From an uncultured Eubacteriales bacterium (GTDB lineage: Bacteria; Bacillota; Clostridia; Peptostreptococcales; Anaerovoracaceae), in assembly GCA_910583765.1 (NCBI GenBank), contig CAJTYS010000017.1:1-64000 (forward strand): a DNA stretch of 64,000 nt, written 5' to 3'. The notes beneath the pieces are model-generated. The model searched no databases. It was not told where the DNA came from and saw only the letters and a program-made list of their open reading frames with translations. Positions within the stretch are counted from its first letter, which is position 1; every line of letters starts with the position of its first letter. The position numbers and the translations under genes are program-made. Below, piece after piece: positions 47,990 through 56,899 of the stretch.

Positions 47990-50519
47990 TGGATCCCTTT
48001 TTCTCCATGCTCCAATATGCGATTAGCGGGATCACTGCGCAAGCCGCAAGGATCAGAAGGCAAACGGCCAGCATGGGAATCACCGGCACTTCAAAAGGGA
48101 TTCCCCTCTCATTCATGGATTGATACAAATAATAGGTGACTCCCAGGCCTATGGTCATGGCAAAGGCAATGGAAGCCAAGGCGTACAGCGAGCCTTCGTA
48201 AACCAGCAGTTTCTTTAGCTGCCTACCCGTCATCCCTAGACTTTCCATGATGGAAAGGGATGTCTGCCGGCTTTGGATGTTTCCCACGGAAGCATTGATG
48301 TAATTCATGATGCCGATGAATCCCAGCACCAATGCGATACCAATGCCCACACCCATCATGTTTCCCTGGGCCTGAGTGGTCGCCTTCAGCTCTTCCAGCT
48401 TGGAATCATAGGAAAAATCCCGACTGTACTGGCTGTCTTCTATCATTTTCTTCACCGCCGTCTCTACGTTTTCATCGTACTCTTCCCTATATCGGATACC
48501 AACTTTGGAAACATAAGGGTCTTTAACGATCCTCTTTAGGAACGTGTCGCTGACGATCAGGTTTGGCGTCACGCCCTGCACGCCGCCGTAAAAACCGCTG
48601 TCATCATCTGTCATTCCCTCAACCTTCATTTGAAATTTCTTTGGATTTGACGCTTCCATGTATGCATCTGGATCATCCATGTACCTGCCTGCCAAGTATT
48701 CGCTTCCCAGGTAATAAGAAATACTTTTTCCCACCACTTTTTCAAGCTTCACTGCCCAAAGGCCGCTCCGCAGCATGATACAGGACTTTCCTGCCAAGAA
48801 GTCTTCTTTGTCCACCGGAGTCTCCAAGGAGGAATTCAGATGTCGGAACTCCTCATCATCAATGCCAATCAGGAAAGAAGCGTACTTTTCCGGATGCTGC
48901 TGGTAATCGGCTTTCACATCTTCGTAGGTTTCCTCAAAATAGATGTCATAACACTCTGTCATCCAATATTCCAACAGCTGCGGCTCCCATGGGATCACGA
49001 TCTGCTCATTGCTAATGGTATGGATGTCCGCAATGTCATCATTTTCCTGGAGCTTTTCCATAAAGGCCTTGTCCATCAGAGGTTTCCACTTATTTCGCTC
49101 CTTCATCATCATAGTATCATTTTTCAACACCATATCCATGTCCATATAATTAGAAACCAGGGTCCGAGGCGCTTGGCTTTGGATCAGAGTCACCGCACAG
49201 AGGAAAAAGGACAGACAAATGCCTAAGGTGCTGACCACCATGGCTGTCTTTTTCTTGTCCCTTCCAAACTGCCGCGCTGCAATTCTCCAAAGCAGACTCC
49301 CTTTTTGAAGGCCGCTGGATTTCCTTCTGCCGTCCACGGCACGGTAGCCCAAAGCGGCGATAGGTGAAGTTTCAGCTGCCAGTTTCACAGGCTTTCTGCT
49401 GCCCAGGTAAACGGTCATGGATGTGAGCAGGATGGTCATCAGAAAGATCCAGGGGTGAAAGGTGATTTCTATTTGGCTGCTATCATGGATGCCCAGATTG
49501 TTCACCACTGCTGGAACCAACACAAAGGAAACCGCCGCGCCCAGCAAAAGTCCCCCGCTGATCCCCACCGCGCTCATGAACAGCATCTGCCGATTCACCA
49601 GCCTGCGGACCTGGCTCTCTGTCATGCCAATGGTTTGCAGCAGGCCGTAATACCGCACGTTTCCGGAAATGGATAGATACATGATGTTGTAAATCAACAG
49701 GAAGGCTGTCAGACATGTGACCAGAGTCAGGCTGGCGATGCCCAAAAGCAGCCGCGCCATGGACTGGGCTGCCATTCCTGTGAAATGCAGCGCCTGCTTT
49801 TTGTTGAGATCGAGTCTTTGCTCCAGATCATCAATCATGTCCTGTGTCACAAAGCTAGACTTGAATTTGATGTAAAGGAGCCCCCATCCGTATTCTTCCA
49901 GCTTTCTGCCGGATTTCTCGAAAAACGCCTTGGAAACATAGATCTCTTTTCTATTGACATAGTCTTGACAAATGCCAGAGATGGTAAAGGTCTTCTTGTG
50001 TTCCCCCAGACTGTCCGTGTAGGTCATCTCAAACTCATCACCGATCCGCAGGTCCCCCAGGCCGCACTCCTTTAGAGCCGCTTTTGTGGCCATGATCTCA
50101 TTTTCATCTTGGGGATACCTGCCCTTCTCCCACCTTCTCCCAGGCTTTTGCAAGTCGTTCCAGCAGGTCTCGTCTACCCAAAGCAAGGCGCTGTCGATCG
50201 TGTCATCGAATTCTGTTTCTACTGCTGCTCCGGCAATGCCCTCTGCGCCTGCCGCAAAAATATCTGGATTTTCCCTGCACATCTGCCGCTGTTTCTCAGT
50301 CACGCCGCCGTACACATAGGCATCTGAATCCATCCCATCCATGCGGATGTCCTGCGTTTTTTTCATGTGAAACCAGGTTTCACCTACTGTGAAGATGGTG
50401 GTCAGTAAAAACGTGGCTAGAAAAACCGCTAAGATGATGCTCCCGTTTCTCCGTTTACTGCCTCTCAGGGAATGCTTGGCCATATTGGTGATAGCCTGGC
50501 TATTGTTGTTTTTTAACAT
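47961..50519 (-). CDS. FtsX/MacB-type ABC transporter permease
   Basis: This 852-residue membrane protein has an N-terminal helix (residues 28-48), a large extracytoplasmic region, a first FtsX domain with three helices (about 260-380), a second long outer domain (about 440-720) and a second FtsX domain (about 735-845, with SRQTSLSIMESLGMTGRQLKKL-type helix ends). This double-FtsX layout is common in antimicrobial-peptide resistance and lipoprotein transporters. Its start overlaps the ATPase stop by 7 bp. Operon order is response regulator, histidine kinase, ATPase, permease, so the two-component system probably controls it. Confidence 0.92.
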   Translation of the reverse strand: MLKNNNSQAITNMAKHSLRGSKRRNGSIILAVFLATFLLTTIFTVGETWFHMKKTQDIRMDGMDSDAYVYGGVTEKQRQMCRENPDIFAAGAEGIAGAAVETEFDDTIDSALLWVDETCWNDLQKPGRRWEKGRYPQDENEIMATKAALKECGLGDLRIGDEFEMTYTDSLGEHKKTFTISGICQDYVNRKEIYVSKAFFEKSGRKLEEYGWGLLYIKFKSSFVTQDMIDDLEQRLDLNKKQALHFTGMAAQSMARLLLGIASLTLVTCLTAFLLIYNIMYLSISGNVRYYGLLQTIGMTESQVRRLVNRQMLFMSAVGISGGLLLGAAVSFVLVPAVVNNLGIHDSSQIEITFHPWIFLMTILLTSMTVYLGSRKPVKLAAETSPIAALGYRAVDGRRKSSGLQKGSLLWRIAARQFGRDKKKTAMVVSTLGICLSFFLCAVTLIQSQAPRTLVSNYMDMDMVLKNDTMMMKERNKWKPLMDKAFMEKLQENDDIADIHTISNEQIVIPWEPQLLEYWMTECYDIYFEETYEDVKADYQQHPEKYASFLIGIDDEEFRHLNSSLETPVDKEDFLAGKSCIMLRSGLWAVKLEKVVGKSISYYLGSEYLAGRYMDDPDAYMEASNPKKFQMKVEGMTDDDSGFYGGVQGVTPNLIVSDTFLKRIVKDPYVSKVGIRYREEYDENVETAVKKMIEDSQYSRDFSYDSKLEELKATTQAQGNMMGVGIGIALVLGFIGIMNYINASVGNIQSRQTSLSIMESLGMTGRQLKKLLVYEGSLYALASIAFAMTIGLGVTYYLYQSMNERGIPFEVPVIPMLAVCLLILAACAVIPLIAYWSMEKKGSIIERVRGFE

Positions 50520-51226
50520 GATGCGCCTCCAGACTGTTTCCCGCTTTGGCAGGCGCGATTGATCAAAAGGCCGTCTTCCAAACGAACGATCCGATCCGCC
50601 ATTTGTGCGATGTCGTTGTCATGAGTGATCAAAACCATGGTTTGCTGAAACTGCTTTGCCGCTATTTTCAGCAGGCCCATCACATCATGACTGCTGGCTG
50701 TGTCCAGGTTTCCGGTGGGTTCGTCCGCCAGGATGATAGCGGGCTTGGCAGCAACGGCCCTTGCGATGGCCACTCTTTGCTGCTGCCCGCCGGACAAGTT
50801 GTTTGGCAAGGCTTCCATTTTTTCCTGCAACTTCAAGAATTCTAAAATCCCATCTATGAACGTCCGGTCAATGCGGCGGCCATCCAATTCTATGGGCAGC
50901 ACGATATTTTCATAAACAGTCAAATCCGGCACCAGGTTGTAGTTTTGAAAAATGAAGCCAATCTTTCGACGCCGGAAAATCGCCAGTTCCTCCTTTGTCA
51001 TGGCCGCCAGATCTTCGCCATCAATGGATACGCTCCCGGAAGTAGGCGTGTCCAGTCCGCCCAGCATGTGGAGCAGGGTGCTCTTCCCGCTGCCGGACTT
51101 GCCGATAATGGAGACGAATTCCCGCTCTTTCACCTGAAAATCCACCCCATCCAAGGCTTTTACCATATTTTCTCCCAGCTTGTAGTGTTTTTTCAATGCT
51201 TTTGTTTCTACGATCCAAGGTCCCAT
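50513..51226 (-). CDS. MacB/LolD-type ABC transporter ATPase
   Basis: This 237-residue ATPase has Walker A GKSGSGKSTLLHML (residues 41-54), Q-loop FIFQNYNLVPDLTV, the signature LSGGQQQRVAIARA and Walker B IILADEPTGNLD. The sequence type is the exporter-like group that works with FtsX permeases. I chose the ATG at 51226 because GGAGG lies eight bases before it. It follows the histidine kinase gene after about 140 bp. Confidence 0.95.
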   Translation of the reverse strand: MGPWIVETKALKKHYKLGENMVKALDGVDFQVKEREFVSIIGKSGSGKSTLLHMLGGLDTPTSGSVSIDGEDLAAMTKEELAIFRRRKIGFIFQNYNLVPDLTVYENIVLPIELDGRRIDRTFIDGILEFLKLQEKMEALPNNLSGGQQQRVAIARAVAAKPAIILADEPTGNLDTASSHDVMGLLKIAAKQFQQTMVLITHDNDIAQMADRIVRLEDGLLINRACQSGKQSGGASC

Positions 51227-51368
51227 AAACCTTTCCTCCTCCAAATCGAGCGCCTGTTTGCCAGCGCCCTCCTTTTGCTCGATGGTCCATCTTGTTTTCG
51301 CGCGTCTTTTTTCTTGATGTTCTCATCTTAGCATGGAAAAGTCACAAACTGCTCTCGATCTGCGATTA

Positions 51369-52316
51369 TCACAAAATCGTGACAATCTCTTCATTGGGCA
51401 AGTAGATCTGAAAATCCGAACCTTCGCCTGCTTGGGAGCGGACTTCCATGTAACCGTTTTGGAGTTCTGTGATTTTACGGGCCAGGTACAGGCCGATGCC
51501 GATCCCTTCTTGATCATGGACTTCCGGTTCACGGTAAAAACGGGTGAAAATTTCCGCCTGCCGCTCTGGGGCGATGCCTTTTCCTGAATCTTGGACACTG
51601 ATCTTGATGAACATTTCCTGGGCAATCACAGTGACTCTGATTTTTCCACCCTTGTCCGTATATTTTACTGCGTTGTCCAAAATGTTGAACAGCGCCTCTT
51701 CTGTCCATCTGCTGTCGTGGCTGACTATGATTTCCTCGCTGCAGTCCACGGACAGCCGCAGCTGTTTTTTCTCTGCCTTTGGGACAATGGCCTCCACTGC
51801 TTTTCCCAGAGTGTGGAACATGGGCAGTCTCTGTTTTTGGATGCGGATGATGCCGGTTTCCAACCGAGACATTTTTACCATGCTTTGCAGGAGAAAATCC
51901 AGTTTTTCCGTTTGCCTGCCGATGTTTTGCAGGAATTCTCCTGCCTGGGCAGACAGTTCTTCGTCTTCCAGCAGTTCCAGGTAGATCTTCATGTTGGCGA
52001 TGGGCGTTTTGGTCTGGTGAGAAATGTCGGAGATCAATTCTTTGATGGCGCCTTTCTCCCTTTGGGCTTCTTGGTTTTTGCTGGCCCAGACATGGCTGAT
52101 TCGACTGATTTTCTCGTTGATCTTGCTGTTTAGCGTGTCTTCCGCGGCCTTCTCTGCCTGGAGTTCCTCACCAGAGGCCATATCATCCAGCCATTTCTCC
52201 AGCTGCCGAGAAAAATCATAAATATCCTGCCGCTGTTTTCTCAGTTTCCACGCCAAAAAAAGAGCTGCCAAGCTCGCAGCCACGGCCCAAACGATGGATA
52301 AAATCAATCCAGCCAT
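51369..52316 (-). CDS. Sensor histidine kinase
   Basis: This 315-residue kinase has one clear membrane helix at the N-terminus (residues 4-24), then a short linker and the kinase core. The phosphorylated His is in LISDISHQTKTPIANMK (near residue 100), the N box is EALFNILDNAVKYT, and the ATP-lid motifs are DSGKGIAPE and GIGIGLYLA. It lacks an extracellular sensor, so it may sense the transporter or the membrane, as in Bce-type systems. It overlaps the response regulator gene by 13 bp. Confidence 0.93.
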   Translation of the reverse strand: MAGLILSIVWAVAASLAALFLAWKLRKQRQDIYDFSRQLEKWLDDMASGEELQAEKAAEDTLNSKINEKISRISHVWASKNQEAQREKGAIKELISDISHQTKTPIANMKIYLELLEDEELSAQAGEFLQNIGRQTEKLDFLLQSMVKMSRLETGIIRIQKQRLPMFHTLGKAVEAIVPKAEKKQLRLSVDCSEEIIVSHDSRWTEEALFNILDNAVKYTDKGGKIRVTVIAQEMFIKISVQDSGKGIAPERQAEIFTRFYREPEVHDQEGIGIGLYLARKITELQNGYMEVRSQAGEGSDFQIYLPNEEIVTIL

Positions 52317-53005
52317 TGGTATCCCATCCCGTACACGTTGGAAATGTATTTGTGATCCTGGTCTTCGATTTTGCCCCGCAGCCGGTTAACGTTCACCGCC
52401 AGGGCGTGCTTGTCCACAAATTGTCCGGCGCTGTCCCACAGGCGTTCCAGCAGGATCGAGTAGGTCAACAGCTTTCCCTTGTGCTCCACCAGCTCCCGCA
52501 GCAGCCGGAATTCCGTTGGCGTGATGCTGCGTTCTTCGCCGCCTGCTTCCACTTTTGCTTTGTCAAAATCAACGCGCAGAAATCCATCGTCAAAATCCGG
52601 CCCCTTGGCGCAGCTTGCTCCCGTTTCCACTGGATTTTGCGTTCTTTTGAGGATCACGTCTATTTTTTTCAGCAGGATTTTCATGGAAAAGGGCTTTGTG
52701 ATGTAGTCATCCCCACCCAGTTCATAACCTCTCAATGCGTCTTCTTCCAGGTCCCTGGCAGTCAGAAACAGGACTGGGATGGTCTCGCCGTTTTCCTGAG
52801 CTCTCACCCATTGACAAAAAGAAAAGCCTTCTCCGTCCGGCAGGTTCACATCCAATAAAATCAGATCAACCCTGTTTTGGGAGAAAGCGTTTTCTGCGCC
52901 TTTTAGGGAGTATGCGGGAAGCGAAACGTATGCCTCTTTTTTCAGCGCATAGCAGATCCCTTGGGATAATTCTCGGTCATCTTCAATGACTAGTATTGTG
53001 TGCAT
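52304..53005 (-). CDS. OmpR-family response regulator
   Basis: This 233-residue regulator has a receiver domain (phosphorylated Asp in LILLDVNLPDGEGF near residue 51, Thr in FLTARD, Lys in ITKPFS) and a C-terminal winged helix (ITPTEFRLLRELVEHKGK). It partners the kinase downstream and probably activates the ABC operon. I chose the ATG at 53005 because GGAGG lies nine bases upstream. Only 16 bp separate it from the YafQ toxin gene, so no separate promoter fits between them. Confidence 0.94.
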   Translation of the reverse strand: MHTILVIEDDRELSQGICYALKKEAYVSLPAYSLKGAENAFSQNRVDLILLDVNLPDGEGFSFCQWVRAQENGETIPVLFLTARDLEEDALRGYELGGDDYITKPFSMKILLKKIDVILKRTQNPVETGASCAKGPDFDDGFLRVDFDKAKVEAGGEERSITPTEFRLLRELVEHKGKLLTYSILLERLWDSAGQFVDKHALAVNVNRLRGKIEDQDHKYISNVYGMGYQWLD

Positions 53006-53021
53006 GGCTGGTTTCCTCCAG

Positions 53022-53300
53022 TTAGAATAAATCACTGTGACTTCCGGTTCTGATCAGCTTGAGCAGCAAAATCTCCTTCTCGATTTTATACACTAGCAAC
53101 CAATCCGGTCCAATATGGCACTCTCTCATATTTTTATAATTTCGGGAGTTAGTCAACGCATGATCCCTATGTTTTTTTGGCAAGGGTCGTTCGTTTACAA
53201 GTAACGTAATCAACTCTTGCAATTTAGCAGGATCACAACCTCGCTTGATCGCTAATTTGTAATCTTTCTTAAATTGCCCTGTAAATTCTGGTCTAAGCAT
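53022..53300 (-). CDS. YafQ-family toxin, second copy
   Basis: This 92-residue toxin is closely similar to the YafQ at 31929 (QFKKDYKLAIKRGCDPAKL; HRDHALTNSRNYKNMRECHI; IRTGSHSDLF at the end). It overlaps its antitoxin gene by 8 bp. Transcription from the antitoxin promoter could run on into the two-component genes. Confidence 0.92.
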   Translation of the reverse strand: MLRPEFTGQFKKDYKLAIKRGCDPAKLQELITLLVNERPLPKKHRDHALTNSRNYKNMRECHIGPDWLLVYKIEKEILLLKLIRTGSHSDLF

Positions 53301-53559
53301 TTAGGGCCTCCATCAGGGCTTCCACACTATCAAATGGTCCATATAAGTCTTCTTCATGTTCTGCGGATTCCATGGCCGCCTGTGTCACTGTGTTTGGAAC
53401 ATTCCTGCTGATGACGAAAGGAATCTGCTGCTCTCTTATGGCCTGCCGCAGAAAAATATTGCATGCCGTTGATAAACTCATTCCCAAATCAGCAAATAAC
53501 AACTCTGCCTGTGCTTTTAAATCTTCTTCAATACGGAAAGTAATATCTACGCTTTTCAT
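53293..53559 (-). CDS. RelB/DinJ-family antitoxin, second copy
   Basis: This 88-residue protein has the ribbon-helix-helix start KSVDITFRIEEDLKAQAELLF and GMSLSTACNIFLRQAI. I chose the ATG at 53559 because GAGGAG lies nine bases before it; the ATG at 53568 overlaps that site. It represses its own operon with the toxin in the known family model. Confidence 0.92.
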   Translation of the reverse strand: MKSVDITFRIEEDLKAQAELLFADLGMSLSTACNIFLRQAIREQQIPFVISRNVPNTVTQAAMESAEHEEDLYGPFDSVEALMEALNA

Positions 53560-53688
53560 ATTTATCATCTCCTCTGATATTTCTATTTACCCATTCGCAC
53601 TTTCATTGTACCACCGCCCCTATCGAAAGAAAAGCCTTTTCTATTTTTCCAAAAGCCCTGTGCGGCTGAATGGCCCAATCCCCTTGGA

Positions 53689-55605
53689 TCACAAGACGCT
53701 CCCTTTCAAAACACGCTGGATGTTGCGTCTTTCCAGCTTTCGGACAAAATAGACGAACAAGGCTGCCTCCACCAGGAGAACCGCCCCTGTTCCCAGGATC
53801 ATGAATCCCCATGCGCCTCCCAGCAGGAAATAACTGACTGCCGCAGCGCAGATCCCGCCTAAGATCGTGCAGTTCAAAGTCATGGACACCAACTGCTGAT
53901 ACCGCTGCGCCAGGGTGTGTCCCAGGGTCTTTCGCAGCGCCAGCTCCCGTGCGTTCACATGAAATTCATAGCTGAGGACATTGTAAATGAGCGCCGTTTC
54001 TACCAGGAACATTGCGCATATGAGGGCAATCGCGAGAAGCATGCCGCCTCTTTTCACCTTCCATTGATGATAAAAATCCTTGTACGCATTGGTCTTGTAA
54101 ATAATGTCGTCTTCAAAAGCATATGCCGCTATAAATTCTTGCAGCTCTTCATCAGTGATGTCCAGCATGGCTGATTGGAGGACATAAGGATCCACGACGC
54201 CCACCTTGGGACCAGTGATACAGTTCAAAGCAATAGGCGGGTTTTCTTTCATTTTTGTGGTCCCCACGCCGATCAGCGAAACGGAACCATCGCAGGCTAA
54301 AATCTCCGCGTCGCCTGCGTACTCGATTTCCTGGAAATCGTAATCACCGGAATAATAGGTATCAAAGGCCTCTTTCAGAGACTTCTTTTCACTTGCTTGA
54401 GTGCCGGATGGAAAGATGAAATACGCCTGCTGCTTGAAATCCACATCCCTTAACTCTGGGATCTGCTGTTTCAAGTAAGGCACCGCGCCCGCGTCCGCAT
54501 AAATGTAATTGCCAGCTGTCGTGCTCAGGTCGTTGATTTCTGCCATGGTGAAGGTCTTTCCCTGTTTCAAATAATCTTTGTAAAGCTTCAGGCTCAACTG
54601 ATCAGTGCGTTCAAAATCATCACTCTCCATGCTAGTGCCCATCATGAAATAGGAATAATCCTGATGGCCCTGAAAGATCTGTTTCTGCTTGTAAAATTCC
54701 AGGCCGCCCGCAATCACCCCAACGCATCCGTTGACCATGGCCAATATGATCAGCACAGAAGCAGTCTTGTATAGGTAGCTGATTTTCAAGACCCGCTTTG
54801 CTCTCATCCCCGCATATACGTCTTTTTTATGGTCTGTCAGCAGCAAGGTGAAAGAAAGGGCCGCGTTTCCCCCGCCGATCAGCAGCATCCAAAACACGGA
54901 GTTTTCAAAATAGTACATCGCAGAAGACATCTGGCCGCACACGATGAGGGATATGAGAAAACAAGCGCTGTAGAAAAGTCCATCCACAGCCGCCCTTTTC
55001 CCAGCGAACCATTTCAGATCCTGTCCAGACACCAGACGGATCAGGGTCTCTTTCCGCAGCAAGGCGATATCGTATAAGGTTAGCATGATCGTAGAAAAAA
55101 GGATAATGAGCCAAAAAAACGTGTATTCATGCGGGTTTCGACCAGGTGCTGCTTTTATAGTGACCGCCCCGCCCAGCTCTTCACTGAAATCGTCGATGGC
55201 ATCCGCATCTCCATGCACAGAGTACTCTACGATTCCTTTGCTGCCCGTGAATTCTTCCAGAGGGCGGATTCGGATTTCCACTCTTCCAAAAATTAGGCTA
55301 TCATAAACACCTTCTTTGACCAGGGAAAACTCCTGGAGCACCGCCTCCATGCCCGCCGTGCAATACAGGGTGTCGATTTCGGTGAAAAGATCCTCCCATT
55401 GACGTTCACTGATCAAGCATTCCACGCCATGTTCCTTAGCCGCCTTGCTTGCGTCTTTCACAGTGATGCCTGCCTCGGGCTTGACCGCTACTGTGGCGTA
55501 ATCGGATTCAAAGCCTTCCAGGACGCACTGCATATAGCCTTCCATGATGAAAACACAGATGGCTGCGAGAAGTATGATGCTGATGATGTATTTTGCGATC
55601 CGCAT
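53689..55605 (-). CDS. DUF1430 bacteriocin-associated membrane protein, orphan copy
   Basis: This 638-residue protein resembles the DUF1430 (TIGR01654) membrane proteins found with lactococcin-972-type bacteriocins, usually as putative immunity or export partners of an ABC ATPase. It has an N-terminal helix (residues 6-26), a helix cluster at about 160-300, a large outer domain and a C-terminal FtsX-like domain (HVNARELALRKTLGHTLAQR). It ends ERRNIQRVLKGSVL, as does the copy at 59158. Here no ATPase gene follows; the next gene is the RelB antitoxin. The promoter repeat c1 precedes it. Confidence 0.85.
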   Translation of the reverse strand: MRIAKYIISIILLAAICVFIMEGYMQCVLEGFESDYATVAVKPEAGITVKDASKAAKEHGVECLISERQWEDLFTEIDTLYCTAGMEAVLQEFSLVKEGVYDSLIFGRVEIRIRPLEEFTGSKGIVEYSVHGDADAIDDFSEELGGAVTIKAAPGRNPHEYTFFWLIILFSTIMLTLYDIALLRKETLIRLVSGQDLKWFAGKRAAVDGLFYSACFLISLIVCGQMSSAMYYFENSVFWMLLIGGGNAALSFTLLLTDHKKDVYAGMRAKRVLKISYLYKTASVLIILAMVNGCVGVIAGGLEFYKQKQIFQGHQDYSYFMMGTSMESDDFERTDQLSLKLYKDYLKQGKTFTMAEINDLSTTAGNYIYADAGAVPYLKQQIPELRDVDFKQQAYFIFPSGTQASEKKSLKEAFDTYYSGDYDFQEIEYAGDAEILACDGSVSLIGVGTTKMKENPPIALNCITGPKVGVVDPYVLQSAMLDITDEELQEFIAAYAFEDDIIYKTNAYKDFYHQWKVKRGGMLLAIALICAMFLVETALIYNVLSYEFHVNARELALRKTLGHTLAQRYQQLVSMTLNCTILGGICAAAVSYFLLGGAWGFMILGTGAVLLVEAALFVYFVRKLERRNIQRVLKGSVL

Positions 55606-55632
55606 GGGTTTTGCCTTTCTTTTCTTTAGTAC

Positions 55633-55715
55633 ACACGCTTTTTCATTATCCCTCTATATTATAAACGCATGGCTCGACAAAATGCTGCAAAAAACGCAAA
55701 GATTTTTATTCCATT
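55633..55715 (-). promoter_or_regulatory. Shared promoter repeat c1
   Basis: On the minus strand it reads TTTGCGTTTTTTGCAGCATT, then TTGTCGAGCCATGCGTT and TATAAT (55663-55658). Three TTTGC-like steps at about one helical turn precede the -10. It drives the orphan DUF1430 gene. Confidence 0.6.
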
Positions 55716-55857
55716 CCCCGAAGCTTAACTGCAAAAGTTCAACTGATTGATTGAATCATTATCTTGCTTTAATTGCAAAGTCTTTTAAAGAAAAGAGTGA
55801 TATGTTATAATCTCTGTGTTGTCCAACCTACACCCGACAACGGGAGGAGGTGTTCAT

Positions 55858-55956
55858 ATGGAAGTTATCATTGCTTTTTTGGTTGCTGTTGCGGCTGGTG
55901 TAGCTTGTCACTACATCATCAAATGGTTAGATGGCGATCATAAGGACAACAAATAA
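55858..55956 (+). CDS. Small membrane peptide, type I toxin candidate
   Basis: This 32-residue peptide begins MEVIIAFLVAVAAGVACHYI and ends with a charged tail (KWLDGDHKDNK). It is one membrane helix, and very similar peptides recur in Clostridia as unannotated small proteins. GGGAGGAGG lies about six bases before the ATG. A TATAAT lies at 55806-55811. A convergent RNA on the minus strand (55985-56068) overlaps its 3' region, the usual type I toxin-antitoxin plan. Confidence 0.75.
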   Translation: MEVIIAFLVAVAAGVACHYIIKWLDGDHKDNK

Positions 55957-55984
55957 CCTACTGGGTGCTTTTCCAGTATAAAAG

Positions 55985-56068
55985 AAAAGAAGAATCCCCG
56001 GGCTGTACGGCAATACAACTCGGGGATTCGTTTCTTTGTCCATATGGACTTATCATTGCTTTTTGTCT
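55985..56068 (-). ncRNA. Candidate antitoxin RNA opposite the small peptide
   Basis: On the minus strand a near-consensus promoter (TTGCAA at 56103-56098, 17 bases, TATAAT at 56080-56075) starts a transcript of about 85 bases. It ends at a perfect hairpin (GAATCCCCG/CGGGGATTC, 55992-56029) followed by TTCTTTTCTTTT. No coding frame is visible. Confidence 0.7.
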
Positions 56069-56144
56069 GCTGACATTATAGCATATGCAAATTTTAATTG
56101 CAAGATACACTTCTTTTTTACAAAATAAAAACTTCTCCTTATCT

Positions 56145-56205
56145 AGCCATCATGTAAGACGCATGACTCGGCAAAATGCTGCAAAAACGCAAAATTTTTA
56201 GGAAA
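56145..56205 (-). promoter_or_regulatory. Shared promoter repeat c2 (degenerate)
   Basis: AAATTTTGCGTTTTTGCAGC, ATTTTGCCGAGTCATGCGTC and TTACATGAT follow the c1/c3/c4 pattern on the minus strand, but the -10 is decayed and no suitable gene lies downstream. It looks like a relic of a lost copy of the module. Confidence 0.45.
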
Positions 56206-56312
56206 TTTTTTTTGCCATGCATCCCCCAATCAAGCCAAGCCCCATCCCTGTTGAAGTATAATAAACACAGAGATGCACTTTCAAAAATTAAACTCTCCTA
56301 AGTTTATGATTT

Positions 56313-56777
56313 TCACCTTTTGGTAAAGCGCATGATAGCTATGACTACAATCACGCCTAATACACTGATCAAAAAATTAATCGCTCTTTCTGACCATGAT
56401 CCCTTCCAGCGCTCTACATTTTGAACATATATATCATCTTTTGAAATCTTAACCAAGTAAATATGCCATCCATTCGTCAGCGGTCTTTCATCACTTTGGT
56501 CAAGAGCCACCATAAAATTCTTCTTATATGATTTCACGCAAGGAAACTGATCATAAATCACATATTTCGTAATGTCATCTGCTTTGACAACCGCTATGAT
56601 TGATTTGTTTATTTCCTCCAGCATCAGAATTTCCACATCACTGCCCAGTGATTTTAAATCTTCATGGATCTGTGATTTTCTAATGCTATTTTGATACTCT
56701 ATCACAACGATTATGAACGCAGTGAGCATGACTGCGCCAGTGACTATGATCACACCGTTCCTGACTTTTCTCTTCAT
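56313..56777 (-). CDS. Two-helix membrane protein of unknown function
   Basis: This 154-residue protein has a helix near each end (residues 8-28 and 133-150) with a soluble part of about 100 residues between, probably outside the cell. The soluble part shows no motif I recognise. It lies in the peptide-transport region beside the secreted protein at 56900, on the same strand, and could be part of the same operon. A frame of this length with typical coding character is probably real. Confidence 0.65.
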   Translation of the reverse strand: MKRKVRNGVIIVTGAVMLTAFIIVVIEYQNSIRKSQIHEDLKSLGSDVEILMLEEINKSIIAVVKADDITKYVIYDQFPCVKSYKKNFMVALDQSDERPLTNGWHIYLVKISKDDIYVQNVERWKGSWSERAINFLISVLGVIVVIAIMRFTKR

Positions 56778-56899
56778 TTTTTTACCTTAATCATCATACC
56801 CTCTCTTGTAAAAGTGCTGCCCTTTATACTTGTATGAGCTGCGGCTTTGGCTACTGGCTTTATTTCAGTATTTGGACCATGAAACCCGTGAAAAGCGAG

